Source: Ampelomyces quisqualis (Eukaryota; Ascomycota; Dothideomycetes; Pleosporales; Phaeosphaeriaceae). From it: a stretch of DNA of 64,000 nt. Position numbers and translations under genes: made by a program. The DNA is taken from assembly GCA_018398575.1 (NCBI GenBank), contig JAGTXZ010000011.1, forward strand, positions 682,001-746,000, in the 5' to 3' direction. Shown here piece by piece: positions 54,425 through 64,000 of this stretch (the first letter of the stretch is position 1; each line of letters begins with the position of its first letter). The notes below the pieces were generated by a model, which saw nothing but the letters and a program-made list of their open reading frames with translations, ran no database searches and was not told the DNA's origin.

Positions 54425-56039
54425 GAAGCACCTGTTCCCTTGACCGCACACGACCGTTGCGCGGCACCCGCATCTCCGGCACTTGCAGGGATCCCCTACG
54501 AACGACCGGGGTCGGGAACCGTTTTCGACACGGCTTGATTGATCCTGATCCTGCGCCTTGTCTGTTCTGGGTAACCCACACCCGCGTTTCACCACGCTGT
54601 GGCCTGGGGTTTCAGGCCATGGTTCGTTGCGAGTCACCTCACCTTACATCACATCCCGTCAGCACGTCATGTCTTCTCTCACTGTCTCGCTTGCTGCACA
54701 CCCAAAATACCATCGGCGAGCGTTTCACTTATCAATCTGGTCTTTGATACCCGGGTCGCAAGTCATGATACTCTTGCGACCCTGTTTGTTTTTCCGTCTT
54801 TCCTCTACTTCAGCCCTCGACCCCCTACCACACGACAAAAGGGTCGACATGCTCTTTACGACAATGAATGGGAGGAATATTTTATAGACTTTTTCTTCTT
54901 CTCTTTCTTGGGTCAATCGTGCACTTAGGCGAGAGAAAAGCGTGCGAAGCAAGGTCCAATCGGAGATGACGATAGTACCATGTCTTGATTGCACACGCAA
55001 AGGTTTCGGGCATTATTCGGTAGCTTATCTGGTAGCACCAGCAGCAGCAGTAGTGAGTGATACGCTAGACTGGCTTCTAGTCGTCATCTTCTCTCTCTCT
55101 CGCTGTCTTTCTCTTTGTTTCTAGTCTTGTTACCACTATACATGAATAGACATATATACCGTACCCATACATGACATCCATTCATCTAACCTAAACACCC
55201 CCCCCCCCTTTGCAAAAAATTGACTGAGTGCGAATCGGTGCTAGAGTTGGTGCTGCCAGGAATTGTCGTGGCTTGAATGCGCATTGTGGGTTTTTTCTGC
55301 TACGTACAGGACTTGCTTGTGTTTGGTGCGCATGTATGTGTCTATCCAGTAAACCCGCAGGAAAAGTGGGACTTGGGGGTTGATGGGACTAGAACCAGCG
55401 AATCCGAGTATATCTTTCATGTCCAGGAGCCATGTCCGATACAAGACAGCTGTCTGTCGTATATACACGGCGTCTGAAAATGCTCTGTGCGGTCCAGACG
55501 AGCGTGTCGTAGCTTTGTCTGACTCTCCCCAACATACCTTACTGCTTTTCCTCTGTGAACAAAGTCCAACTTCGCACACCTGTAAGCACAAAGCACAATG
55601 TCTACTACCCCCACACACTCGTTGTCCACGGCATTGTCCCCCGTTCCCTGTCAACTCGAGATAATCCGCTACCCCAGGCCGGCCGTCGTCGTGCCCAAAG
55701 TTCCCGACGCAGCATTGCTGTCCACGTATACTCATTGCGAAACAGGTCAAGCTATCTCATCTACCCACGCGTTCTTATTGTTGTTTTATAGGGCTGCAAC
55801 TAAAAAGCGCCCGGCCGTACAACTAGTAGCTTGGCTACCAGCCAGCCAGCAAAAATTCCTAGTCTAGTATCGCTGGTTCTGGCTCTGCGCTGGTTTTTTC
55901 TTGCAACTTAACTTCTTTGTTTAGTAGAAGGTATTGTAATAATAAAGATTTTTTTTTTGCTAGAGATAGGTGTATAGAAAAAGGTAAGGTCTAGGATGCT
56001 AGAAGAACATGAGGCAATGCGGGGGTGTTGGGAATTCGT
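54425..56039. other. Intergenic, MedA-like gene to APH relic
   Basis: 1.6 kb, no gene recognised. The first several hundred bases are probably the 3' UTR. It includes a C-run at about 55198-55208 and CT-rich patches near 55092-55125. Confidence 0.4.
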
Positions 56040-56608
56040 TTTTTTGAGTTTCACGAGGCCATAATGCACGTATGTTGCAGTCATGGCTTTGATGAGCTCT
56101 GCTTCCGTGTCAAAAGGGTCCGGCAAATGGTTGTGATGCATCCGCTGACCAAAAAACCCCCGTCTGTCTGGCCATTTTGGATGGTAGTGTTCGCTTGGCC
56201 TCGAGGATACGTTCCAAGTCGGACGGAAACAGCTTTCTTCGAGGCTGGGTCCTTGCATGTCCATTCTTGATCCAAGGTGCGCCCCTGAATACGCTCCGTG
56301 ACAATGTAGGTTGTCTTCTTGGCCGGATCCTGGTATAGTGCGTAAACCCGTGGGACTGGAACGGATGTTGATTGTGCTAGGAACAACATGGTCTCGCCCT
56401 CAAGGGGGCCCACCCCGGCTCCGTACTTGACAACAAAGTGAGAGCCAACTCCGCGGCCGCCTGTGTGTCCGAGGGTTTCTGGCGAAGATTGAATATCGTG
56501 GTTTGTTGGTAGAGGAGCGGGGAGAGTTTGGTCATCAGCGACAAACGGGAGACTGTAAGAAGTCAACATCACACGCCCCAGGCTCTCTTGTTCTAGCGGC
56601 TGCACCAA
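56040..56608 (-). pseudogene. Aminoglycoside phosphotransferase (APH)-family relic
   Basis: Remnant of a fungal APH/choline-kinase-fold protein. Recognisable pieces lie in three successive frames. The first (to about 56370-56290) gives 'GSHFVVKYG', 'EGETMLFLAQSTSVPVPRVYALYQDP' and 'YIVTERIQGRTLDQEW'. A second frame gives 'LERILEAKRTLPS' and 'VFWSADASQPFAGPF'. A third gives 'PFDTEAELIKAMTATY', with the change at a run of T in cccttttgac (about 56104-56114 on the plus strand). The family continues for another 100 or more residues with the catalytic HGD and metal-binding Asp segments; these are absent here. At least two frameshifts plus loss of the catalytic lobe make this non-functional as a kinase. 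No intron model rescues it. Confidence 0.8.
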
Positions 56609-57657
56609 TAAGGTAATGCCTGTGAACGTTAGGCAGCAGCCCTTGATTCACAAAATCTGGCTGCGAAAATGCATCTCCTACCAGCGATACATTTACAAGG
56701 TTAGCTTACGACGAAGAAACAAGTATAAAGGCTCTTTTTGCGCATCATTGTCATAGACAGCAAGTACGAAATCCAACCCTCCAAGCCTGATTCACGCTCT
56801 CCACCCGATTGCTCTCACTCGCTCGTCTATACAAACAGACAGACTGTTACAGGAAGCGGCAACATCAGACTTCACTCTATCTCCAAGCACCCATTCTCCT
56901 CATACCTTTGCCACGCCTTATCCAGTTTATCTGGTATTGCATGTCGGCGCACCCAGGGACCACCATGCCATATTTATACAGACGAACTGCGAAGATTCCT
57001 CCGGATGCAAATTCCATGTGACTGGCAACTTCCAGACAGGCATCGAGTACGGACACAAGAGAGAGAAGAAGCTAGAAGAATCGGCCTCCCTTTATTCTGT
57101 ATCTGAGAGCAAATTTTCTCAGGCCCAAGCGGTCCTTGAAAAAAAATCTCAGCTCCTGCAAAGCAGTTTGATGGACCGAGGCGTGTTGATCTAAGCATAC
57201 GTCTTCGACGATGCCGGGGGTGGACGGAAGGGGCTGTGCGGGCGTTGAAGGATGGAGGTATCTTGCAGTCATGAGAAGTTATGGGCACTCCGATATTTAT
57301 CCTTCACGTTGAGTCGTTACGAGGCGATGTGTCGCAACATGTCGTGGCAGGCGGGTGTCAGTTGTATCGTGTGAAGGTGTGAAATGGATGGAGCTAGTAT
57401 GACACAAAGGAACACGGAATAGGTATACCAAGTTTCCAGAATTTTTTTCTTTATGGTCTTGATTCGAGGACTGCGTCGTTTCAAGATTGAAATAAAGGAT
57501 ATCGCTGCGCATCACTCCTATCCCGACAAACACACGCACGCTCCCGCTCCCTCCTTCATCGTCCTCAACGCCCGCTTTGGATCTTTTTTCCACCGTCAAC
57601 ACTCGGCCTGTTCTCATCTCCTGACCGCCCACCTCGCATCCCTCCTGATATCATAAC
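56609..57657. other. Intergenic stretch
   Basis: 1.05 kb between the APH relic and the terminal exon of the SIM-protein gene. No supported gene; short frames only. Confidence 0.4.
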
Positions 57658-60469
57658 CTACGCTTCGCCCGTCAGATCCAATTCCCCCCCCCCGCTTCCA
57701 TCGTCTTCAAATACACAAGCCAGCATGATCCAGCCAGGAAACGCTCTCAAAGAAATAATAACGACTTACCCATATTCCTCTCCGAATCATCCTCATCCTC
57801 TTCCACACCCGTCCCAGTGCGATTCAACGCCCTGTCCCCAGCCATGCGATCGCGTATCCATGAGCGATATGTATACCCGTCTTTTTCGTTTTTCGGGTTG
57901 GCAGTCGAGGAAGAGGTCTGGTCAATCAACATGTCGACCGTGTCTTCGCCGTCGCGGGAACGAGTCGGTGGCGAAGGCGTGATGCTCATCCTGTGCATGT
58001 CATCGGGCAAGCGCGCGTCTTCGAGCTGGTCTGCTTCTTCGATGGCGCATTCCGTGTTGAATTCTTCGACGTCTTGGAGGATTTTCTGGGTCTCGTTTTC
58101 CGAGTCTTTGGCTGCGCAGCGCTTGTTTGAGTGGACGAAGGACTTTGGTGCGGATCTTTGGTTTTCGGTGGAAGGCGAGTGAGGTGCGGACTTGGACGGC
58201 GTTTTTGAAGCTGTGGGTCCAGAAGAGGTGGTCTTTTTTCTCGTTGCAATTTACGATGAGGCTGCGGTGGCAGTTGCTCTCGGCTTCGGTGTAATGGCCT
58301 TGAAGCCAAATGCATTCGTTGACCTTGCGCTGGCAAGTCGAGAACTAGGGACAGAGCTAGTCATCGTCTTGATCTTCTTCGCGACAGTTTTGTTCTTAGC
58401 TCGTTTGACAGACTTATCGGCTGAAGGTGAGTCTGGCTCTGACGGTGCGTAGTCCGAGATCTCGTCATCTTCTTCTTCACTGCTCACGCTGACCTCAACC
58501 TTACGCTTCCGCGTTCGTGGTACCCCGATTCGAGACGAGATGTCTGATGTTCGAGAGGCGACGGATGCGCTTTCTTTATCACGGAAAGAGGCTGGGACTG
58601 TGGGCCTTGAGGCACGAGAGTCGACATTGCCGGCACGAACGTGACGAGCTTCTGCGGCGATTGACTGATGACTTGGCTGATTCGGAATGGCGCTGGCTGG
58701 AGTGGAAGGCTTCTTGAAGGCAGAACTAGAACTAGATACATCTTGCCTGCTGGTAGTGAGGGGCTCGGACGCGACTGACGTATGCGATGGCGGAGGACTC
58801 GGGAGCTGCTGTCGCTGTGGCGTACGAGGGGTGTGACTTGGCTCCAAGAGAATTACGTTCGATGTGATGTCACGTTTCAGCGCAGGAGATGGGTAGCTCG
58901 CAGCCGAAGGAGTCATGGGCTTCGGAAGCGCTAGATTCAGGTCAGTCTATCAGAGTCATAATTTCTATGAGCGAGCTTACCTGCAGGTGAATCAGACATA
59001 GGAACGTCTTCATCAGAAGATGGCGCATTTCCAGATCTTAGCTGTACGTCACTAAAATCAGAAACGCTCAAAGTTGTGTTCATCTTTGGCGTGTTGATCA
59101 TGTGACGTTCTTTCTGGTGGGCACTGCTGCTCGGTATGCCAATGCTCATCTCCTGCTCGACCTTGCCTTTAGTGAAATTCTGGGATGAATCATGTGGCCG
59201 GTTAGAGGTCTGACAAGATTCCCGTACGCCCTGAGTTCCGAACGGACTGGTGGTGCTGATGTCTCGTACACCTGCTCGAGACAGCGGAGATGAGAATCTG
59301 GATGACAACTGAGTCTGGAATGTGAGCGATGACGAAGGAGGCGCTGGGTTGGCAGTAGAACCAGGTCCGAATCTACCTGGCTGCTGATAACTGGGAAATG
59401 CGAAGTGGGTATTGGTTGCGAAAGCCTGATCAGAGTGCGGCACTACACCTGCTGCTCGCGGGGAGAACCCAGATGACAAATGGTCCAACCTAGATGCCCC
59501 AAAGCCTGGCGTCGAGGGCGATGTGAGTCGCGCCATGATGCCTGATATGCCAACTTGTGGTGTGGTGGTGGAGGCTCGCGGGGAAAATGTGGACGGAGTT
59601 AATGGGACTGAAACCGGAAGGCCGTGAAACTTACTTTGTGGTGGCGTAGGTGGGAGAAGTGTAGGTTCGAACGGCCTGGCGCTACTGGTGAGATCGACCT
59701 CATCCTTGATATGCAGAGGCGCATGTCGGACCTGGTAACTTAGTTGGATTAATGCCAATGTATGCATGAGATAGGCGTGACTGACCGTGTGCTTCGTCGA
59801 CGGACTGCCAAACAACTCTAATGTAGCTCCAGGAATGGCAAAGGAAGGTTTCTTAGGAGTGTCATCGGGCGATTCAGACTCTTGAATGTCGCTCTGTTTA
59901 ACGATTGGCCGCTTATCGGAATTACCCGTCGCGACACTGATACTCGTGGCGGGTGTCTTCTTCGCAGGGGTGGGGCTCTCTTCGTCATCTGAGATGAGAT
60001 CGATGACCTCAAGAACGCTATTCTTCTTAGATTGCTGCTTTCTTGGTTTCGGTGCTGCAGGTGGCACCTGCGAAAACTTAGGTCCTTGAGACGCTTTGGT
60101 TGGTGCGTTAGATGGACGTGGACGATCGTTTGGTGTAGCTGGTCGTGACGCTGACGTCCTAGCTGGAGTAGTGGTTTGTCTAGAACCCGTTGCAGTACTC
60201 TTAGCCGTGACTGGAGTTTGCTTTGGGGTAGTCTTGGTGGCCGACGCAGTGTTCCTTGGGACCTGACCAGCCTTGCTCCAAAAGTCACGCTCTTCGTTGA
60301 TGTGTTTTGCTAGCAAGCCCTTCCTCGCCTTGTCTACACGCGACTCGAACTCGGCTCTGTTTTTCGTGACCTGGCACTGAAACTCATTGGAATCCTGCTG
60401 ATGCTTTTGTCGGAGTGCGAGCCACTTTGCATGGACTTCTGGAGGTATGTGCTTTGCTGGGTGAGCCAT
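57658..60469 (-). CDS. SUMO-interacting-motif protein, gene with in-frame TAA
   Basis: Unrecognised, mostly disordered protein. From ATG 60469 ('MAHPAKHIPPEVHAKW') a helical basic N-terminus is followed by Thr/Pro/Ser-rich sequence and 'VLEVIDLISDDEES', a textbook SUMO-interacting motif with acidic flank at about residue 145. A GT-AG intron at 58980-58931 joins the two large exons. A 54-bp in-frame intron is likely at 59785-59732 (gtcagt...ttaccag). Later come 'RTRKRKVEVSVSSEEEDDEISDY' and basic patches. The frame meets TAA at 58251-58253 after 722 codons, yet continues open to 57770 with ordinary protein sequence ('ETQKILQDVEEFNTECAIEEADQLED', 'DGYTYRSWIRDRM'), a good donor GTAAGT, and a 47-nt terminal exon (57704-57658) ending 'GELDLTGEA'. 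Full product would be about 880-900 residues. Chromatin/SUMO function is a guess. Confidence 0.65.
58251..58253 (-). other. In-frame TAA inside the SIM-protein gene
   Basis: The codon sits between 'TATAASS' and 'IATRKKTT' in an otherwise continuous frame. GTAAAT overlapping it could act as a splice donor, but the only downstream AG that keeps the frame at a plausible length gives a 99-nt intron with a weak aaag acceptor. The better-looking cccacag acceptor (44 nt) shifts into an Arg-rich dead-end frame. Confidence 0.7.
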
Positions 60470-61311
60470 ATTGACTTCGTGAATAAGTACACGATGTCGC
60501 TGCGATGTCTTCGTGATGCTGAAGGAATGAGGACATGAGAGAGGTGGAGCGACGGGTGGCTTTATATTGAGAACCAAATTTGCCACCCATAGAGCGAAGG
60601 TGAAGGTGACTTCGCGGACTGTTAAAAGGCAGGTACAGGTGGGTCGAAGATGACTTTACCAAATCTAAGGTGAGTGCTATTTTAGCGAGTTTGAAAGTTT
60701 CTTAATTCAAGGTGAGAGAGATTGGCAGCTGAGAGATTTCTTGTCGCACGTCACCACTTGTTATTTGAAAACAGCAAGATTGAAAGTACTTGTGCAAAGT
60801 TATTGCACGCTTTCAAGGTAGCACGTATGGTAAAAATCTTGGCGTAGGCGCATACTGCTATCCGTCCGACCAGGTGGAAATAATGACTATCAGCTATGTT
60901 TTCGCTCCTCTGGGGCCGTGAACTCTCCGGTGATAAGGTGGAGTCTCGTTTTTGAAATCCGATTTACTTTTAAACAACTGACTTTATCCCTGAGCATTAA
61001 GGAAGGAAATCAAGCGCGACATACTCCATCAGGAAAGAGATGAAAAGCTGCGATATGTGCTTGGGAACTGAGTAGATAGAGGACAAATCTATGTTTGAAA
61101 TCTATTTCCGAAGATCCATGACCGGTATTCTCCCACATATACGAATGGAAAGGTGGAATCTCTCACGTAGATCTATAAGTCAGAGAGGTCCAATAAGCTG
61201 TGCTCAAAGCTGAAGGTGTGAATATTCGTCCAGGTTGCGCCGTATCTGATGCAAAAGGTATCGTGACAGATAGTTTACACTCCGTCCTCACAAAGCCAGC
61301 CCCACAACCGT
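60470..61311. other. Intergenic stretch
   Basis: 842 bp between the SIM-protein start and the mL60 stop. Moderately AT-rich, no gene recognised; presumably the SIM-gene promoter and mL60 3' UTR. Confidence 0.4.
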
Positions 61312-61812
61312 TTAGAAACCAGGAGGATTGAGCCTTTGGCTGACTCTCGTCCACTTAGGTACCTCTGCTACTTATTAGCTGCCGTCCATTCCATGTCCCA
61401 GTTCTTTCATGATTGCACGTACTGTGTATGCCCTTCCTGTACCTCTTCACCTTGCGATCAAAGACTGAGTATTTGTCCCTGGGTAACATCTCCTGCTCAG
61501 TCGGCATCTCCATCTTCCACCGCTCCACCTTCTTCATGCTTTGTCCTCGTCGTGCAAGCGCGTTATCGAGTGTTTCTATGATAGAGTCGACGTGACGGAG
61601 GCGTTCGCGCTGGCGGTACTTTTGGTGTCGGGAGAGGCGCCATGGAATCTTCCTATACACAAATTAACATTTGCTCGTACATGTGAAGACAATCCGAGGG
61701 TCGGGGGGTGAGGGTTGGCATGTGGCGATAGGTGCGCAATTGCTTCGTGGAAGGTGACGTACCACAGCAGACCACCGGAGAGAGGATTCGTGAGACGGAA
61801 GGCACCGAACAT
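61312..61812 (-). CDS. MRPL31: Mitochondrial large-subunit ribosomal protein mL60 (MRPL31)
   Basis: Fungal-specific component of the mitochondrial large ribosomal subunit. Three exons (61812-61763, 61652-61423, 61364-61312) give 110 residues. The sequence 'MFGAFRLTNPLSGGLLWKIPWRLS' runs across the first junction, followed by 'RQRERLRHVDSIIETLDNALA', 'KKVERWKMEMPTEQEMLPRDKY' and 'KRYRKGIH'. The last 17-residue exon restores 'KVPKWTRVSQRLNPPGF', the family's C-terminus, after a 58-bp intron. The presequence is short, as usual for this protein. Without the small terminal exon the frame would run into unrelated sequence, so that exon is firmly supported. Divergent from TRS20, about 300 bp away. 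Confidence 0.92.
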
Positions 61813-62109
61813 GGCAAATGTGTGGATATGTGATGCTGGACAGGGCTGAGTGTACGATGCGATGTTCTGAAAAGACTCCCGCGGACTTTCTTGGCAGACA
61901 TCCATGCTAGCGTGGGGAAGCTCACGACTCCACTTAGCACTACCTCCAGCATACCGCGATACTAACAATTCTACAACACGCAACGATTGGTGGCAAGCCA
62001 TCAGTGCTGGACGCCAAAACAACACGATACCCCATACTATACACGAGAAATCCTTCAAAAGCTTCCAGCACCTTGACCTCCACAGTCTGCACCACTCCGA
62101 CCCGCCAAA
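61813..62109. promoter_or_regulatory. Shared upstream region of mL60 and TRS20
   Basis: 297 bp between divergent starts, holding both promoters. The TRS20 ATG has a favourable ccaaaATG context. Confidence 0.4.
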
Positions 62110-62667
62110 ATGTCCTACACATTCTCCATCCTCTCCCCCGTCGACGTCCCCCTCTTCACCCACGACTTCGGCACCTCCCGCTCCGGCGGCGACGGCGTCG
62201 CGCGCTACACGCCCTCGGAGCGCGCCATGGTGCCCTTCATCCTACATTCCTCTCTCGACATCGTCGAAGAAGTCCAATGGGGCCCTTCCACGTCCTCTGG
62301 CTCCGCACCCATGTACCTCAAACATATCGACAAGTACCAGAACTGTTTTGTGAGCTGCTGGATCACGGGCGGGAATACGCGCTTCTTGCTCCTTACGCGG
62401 CCGCGGGATGAGAGTCTGGGACTGACGAGCGGGGGGAATGCGAGGGGGTCACTGGCGGGTGGGAGGGCGGCGATGGGTGGGGCGGGAGGGCTGTATAATC
62501 CCAGTGCACCGGCGACGGAGGAGGCAGTGAAGAATTTCATGGTGGATGTTTATGAGGCGTGGTTGAAGACGATTATGAATCCTTTCTTCCCCGTCGGAAA
62601 TGGGGATGTGGTTAAGAGTCCGGTGTTCAGACAGAGAGTTGCAACCGCGGCAAAGAAGTACCTCTGA
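62110..62667 (+). CDS. TRS20: TRAPP complex subunit 2 (sedlin, Trs20)
   Basis: Core subunit of the TRAPP tethering complexes, which act as Rab1/Ypt1 exchange factor in ER-Golgi traffic and autophagy. A single exon encodes 185 residues with a longin-type fold: 'YTFSILSPVDVPLFTHDFG' as the first strands, then 'MVPFILHSSLDIVEEVQW', 'YLKHIDKYQNCFVSCWITGGNTRFLLL' and, at the C-terminus, 'EEAVKNFMVDVYEAWLKTIMNPFFP' plus 'SPVFRQRVATAAKKYL'. Between them lies a Gly/Ala-rich insertion of about 30 residues (about 105-135), longer than in yeast or human sedlin but common in filamentous fungi. No introns are needed. Confidence 0.95.
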   Translation: MSYTFSILSPVDVPLFTHDFGTSRSGGDGVARYTPSERAMVPFILHSSLDIVEEVQWGPSTSSGSAPMYLKHIDKYQNCFVSCWITGGNTRFLLLTRPRDESLGLTSGGNARGSLAGGRAAMGGAGGLYNPSAPATEEAVKNFMVDVYEAWLKTIMNPFFPVGNGDVVKSPVFRQRVATAAKKYL

Positions 62668-63253
62668 ACCGCTTCACGACATACTCACAGCTTGGACCAT
62701 CACTTTTGACAGAGGCGGACCGATAAAGGGGGGATCTATCATGTTTGCCTATGGCCAAAGACCTGCGGACACGTCCTGCAACGACCGTACGTCATTCTAT
62801 ACGCCTCTACATGTTGGGCCTCGACTCCCTCAATCTTGGCGTCGTGTGCCCGACCTTGCAAACCCTCGCTGCTGCTGCTCGTAAGTATGAGCTACTGAGC
62901 CCTTGCCATACAACAACAACAGACTCGGCATGGATCGGGGGTGGGAGAGAAAAAGAGAGAAAAGATAGCATTGGTGAAAGGATTGGGAGTAGAATAGGGA
63001 AGTACAGTGTGCGATGTGCTTGCGCGTTCAAGGGGTAGTAGATGGTAGGTGTACACAACGTTGACGAGGGGTGGAGGGGGGAGGCGTAGACTGAGCAGGG
63101 TGGTGGAATACTTGGATTGGAGGTATCAAACATGTGTATCTAAACGAGGAGAATTTCGTGTTTTTCCCGTATGACTACGACCAAGAACGCCCTGTCTTCT
63201 GTGAAATAATAAACGCCGCCCATTCCCATGCAACACGGTTGCAACAACAAACG
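62668..63253. other. Intergenic, convergent genes
   Basis: 586 bp between TRS20 and the Doa10-like gene, both ending here. A frame just after TRS20 has no recognised similarity. No other structure seen. Confidence 0.4.
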
Positions 63254-64000
63254 TTATCTCGCACCCACCCCACTACCCTCCGCCCTCGACGCCGCACTAA
63301 TCGCCTCCTCCGTTGCTCGACTCTGTACGGGAGCCTTCTTTTCGCCGAAATTGTGCAGCCGTTCTCCAATGAGATATACCTCATCCCTAACCACCAACCT
63401 CCATCTCGTGAGCATCCGCACAACCTCGTTACTCACCCAGAGCGCCACAAGGCCAAGTCCAACGGCTGGGAAGCTGAAACGCCAGACCATCTTGCGCGTT
63501 TCTTCCGACGCGCCCACGTACATCGTGCGACTCATAGTCCACGCGAGACTTGACGGAACAGCGATGGCCACGAGCCAGAGCGATGCGATAGGGAAGAGGA
63601 AGCAGCGCGTTGCGATGCGGGCGTTGGGGTATAGGTAGCCGTCGCGAATAACGGCATTGAAAGCGCGTGCAGGACGAGATTGGCGGTTGGTGAAGATGAC
63701 GCGCGCAGCGAGGCGCGAGTACAGGAAGCCGAGGGTCCAGTCCTGAATGATGTGCACGACGTGAGGCTCGCTGGGGCCGAGGTATGCGTGGATAGGCATG
63801 AGTAAGTAGAGTTCGATGAGAATGGCGAAGAGGAAGGGAATGGCGAAGACCATGGCTGCCCAGACGTATGCGAAGCGCAGGACGCGGAGGCCGACGCGGG
63901 AGGTTGTTGTGGCGACTGTTTGGAGGGTGGTGAGCGGCGAAAGGACAGGACGATTCAAGCTGGCAATGAATTTGCCTGCGTAGTAGGCAGAGTAGGCGAT
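63254..64000 (-). CDS. SSM4: Doa10/MARCH6-type ER ubiquitin ligase, C-terminal part
   Basis: C-terminal 249 residues of a multi-span RING-CH E3 ligase of ER-associated degradation; the start, including the N-terminal RING-CH domain, lies beyond the right edge, as the frame is open to position 64000. At least three or four hydrophobic spans are visible ('VWAAMVFAIPFLFAILIEL', 'CFLFPIASLWLVAIAVPSS', 'FSFPAVGLGLVALWVSNEV'). The segment 'VVHIIQDWTLGFLYSRLAARVI' and the ending 'RDEVYLIGERLHNFGEKK' match the conserved C-terminal element of Doa10/SSM4 proteins. The last 25 residues are an Ala/Ser/Gly tail. Converges on TRS20. The identification is good, though it rests on the C-terminus alone. Confidence 0.85.
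   Translation of the reverse strand: MAYSAYYAGKFIASLNRPVLSPLTTLQTVATTTSRVGLRVLRFAYVWAAMVFAIPFLFAILIELYLLMPIHAYLGPSEPHVVHIIQDWTLGFLYSRLAARVIFTNRQSRPARAFNAVIRDGYLYPNARIATRCFLFPIASLWLVAIAVPSSLAWTMSRTMYVGASEETRKMVWRFSFPAVGLGLVALWVSNEVVRMLTRWRLVVRDEVYLIGERLHNFGEKKAPVQSRATEEAISAASRAEGSGVGAR

Noticed and set aside
55370..55450. Possible tRNA-like segment with ggactagaacc
   Set aside because: No complementary acceptor, D or T stems could be matched around it.
58150..58248. 44-nt intron using the cccacag acceptor to remove the TAA
   Set aside because: The acceptor looks good, but splicing there shifts into an Arg-rich frame ending at 57986 and abandons the well-formed downstream exons.

Overview
The window looks like nuclear DNA of a filamentous ascomycete (Pezizomycotina; Dothideomycetes, perhaps Pleosporales, is my best guess but unproven). 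The signs are short GT-AG introns of about 43-130 bp, single genes on both strands with no operons, and fungus-specific proteins: Nup82, Red1/zf-C3H1, a MedA-type developmental regulator, a BIM1-like copper protein and a DUF7820-like protein. There is also one AT-rich, RIP-like island.

Layout. 0.3-4 kb: divergent cap-binding subunit CBC2 and nucleoporin NUP82. 4.3-9.5 kb: a GPI-anchored BIM1-like copper protein gene that appears frameshifted, an SRR1-like gene converging on a DJ-1/PfpI gene, and an FAD amine/amino-acid-type oxidoreductase. 10.3-17 kb: a small Ser/Arg-rich protein, tRNA-Gly(TCC), a short-chain dehydrogenase (SDR) lacking the usual catalytic Lys, a PlsC acyltransferase and a second SDR. 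17.6-21 kb: transaldolase, Cu/Zn superoxide dismutase and a four-helix membrane protein. 21.1-28.4 kb: a gene-poor, partly AT-rich stretch followed by three poorly characterised ORFs. 28.4-40.2 kb: Red1-like RNA surveillance scaffold, divergent from a 2,426-residue class II myosin heavy chain. 41.5-45.3 kb: an acidic nuclear-type protein divergent from the methylcrotonyl-CoA carboxylase alpha subunit. 45.3-51.1 kb: 5.8 kb without a supported gene, then the MedA-like regulator (51.1-54.4 kb). 56-64 kb: a broken aminoglycoside-phosphotransferase-like (APH) relic, a SUMO-interacting-motif protein gene with an in-frame TAA, mitochondrial ribosomal protein mL60, TRAPP subunit Trs20 and the C-terminus of a Doa10-type ubiquitin ligase running off the right edge.

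Most genes are ordinary single-copy housekeeping genes that do not form a pathway cluster. Functional links are loose: CBC2 and the Red1-like protein both act in nuclear RNA handling; transaldolase and SOD1 both serve oxidative-stress metabolism; the BIM1-like protein and SOD1 both bind copper. I found no mobile element with intact coding sequence, no CRISPR array (not expected here) and no convincing biosynthetic cluster.

The observations most worth checking are the in-frame stop in the SIM-protein gene, where well-formed coding sequence, a further intron and a terminal exon all continue past the TAA; the apparent one-base frameshift in the BIM1-like gene; the three-frame APH relic; and a 9-bp word (tacggagta) that recurs only in non-coding DNA. 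Exon boundaries were placed by hand from splice consensus, reading frame and family similarity, and may be off by a few bases.
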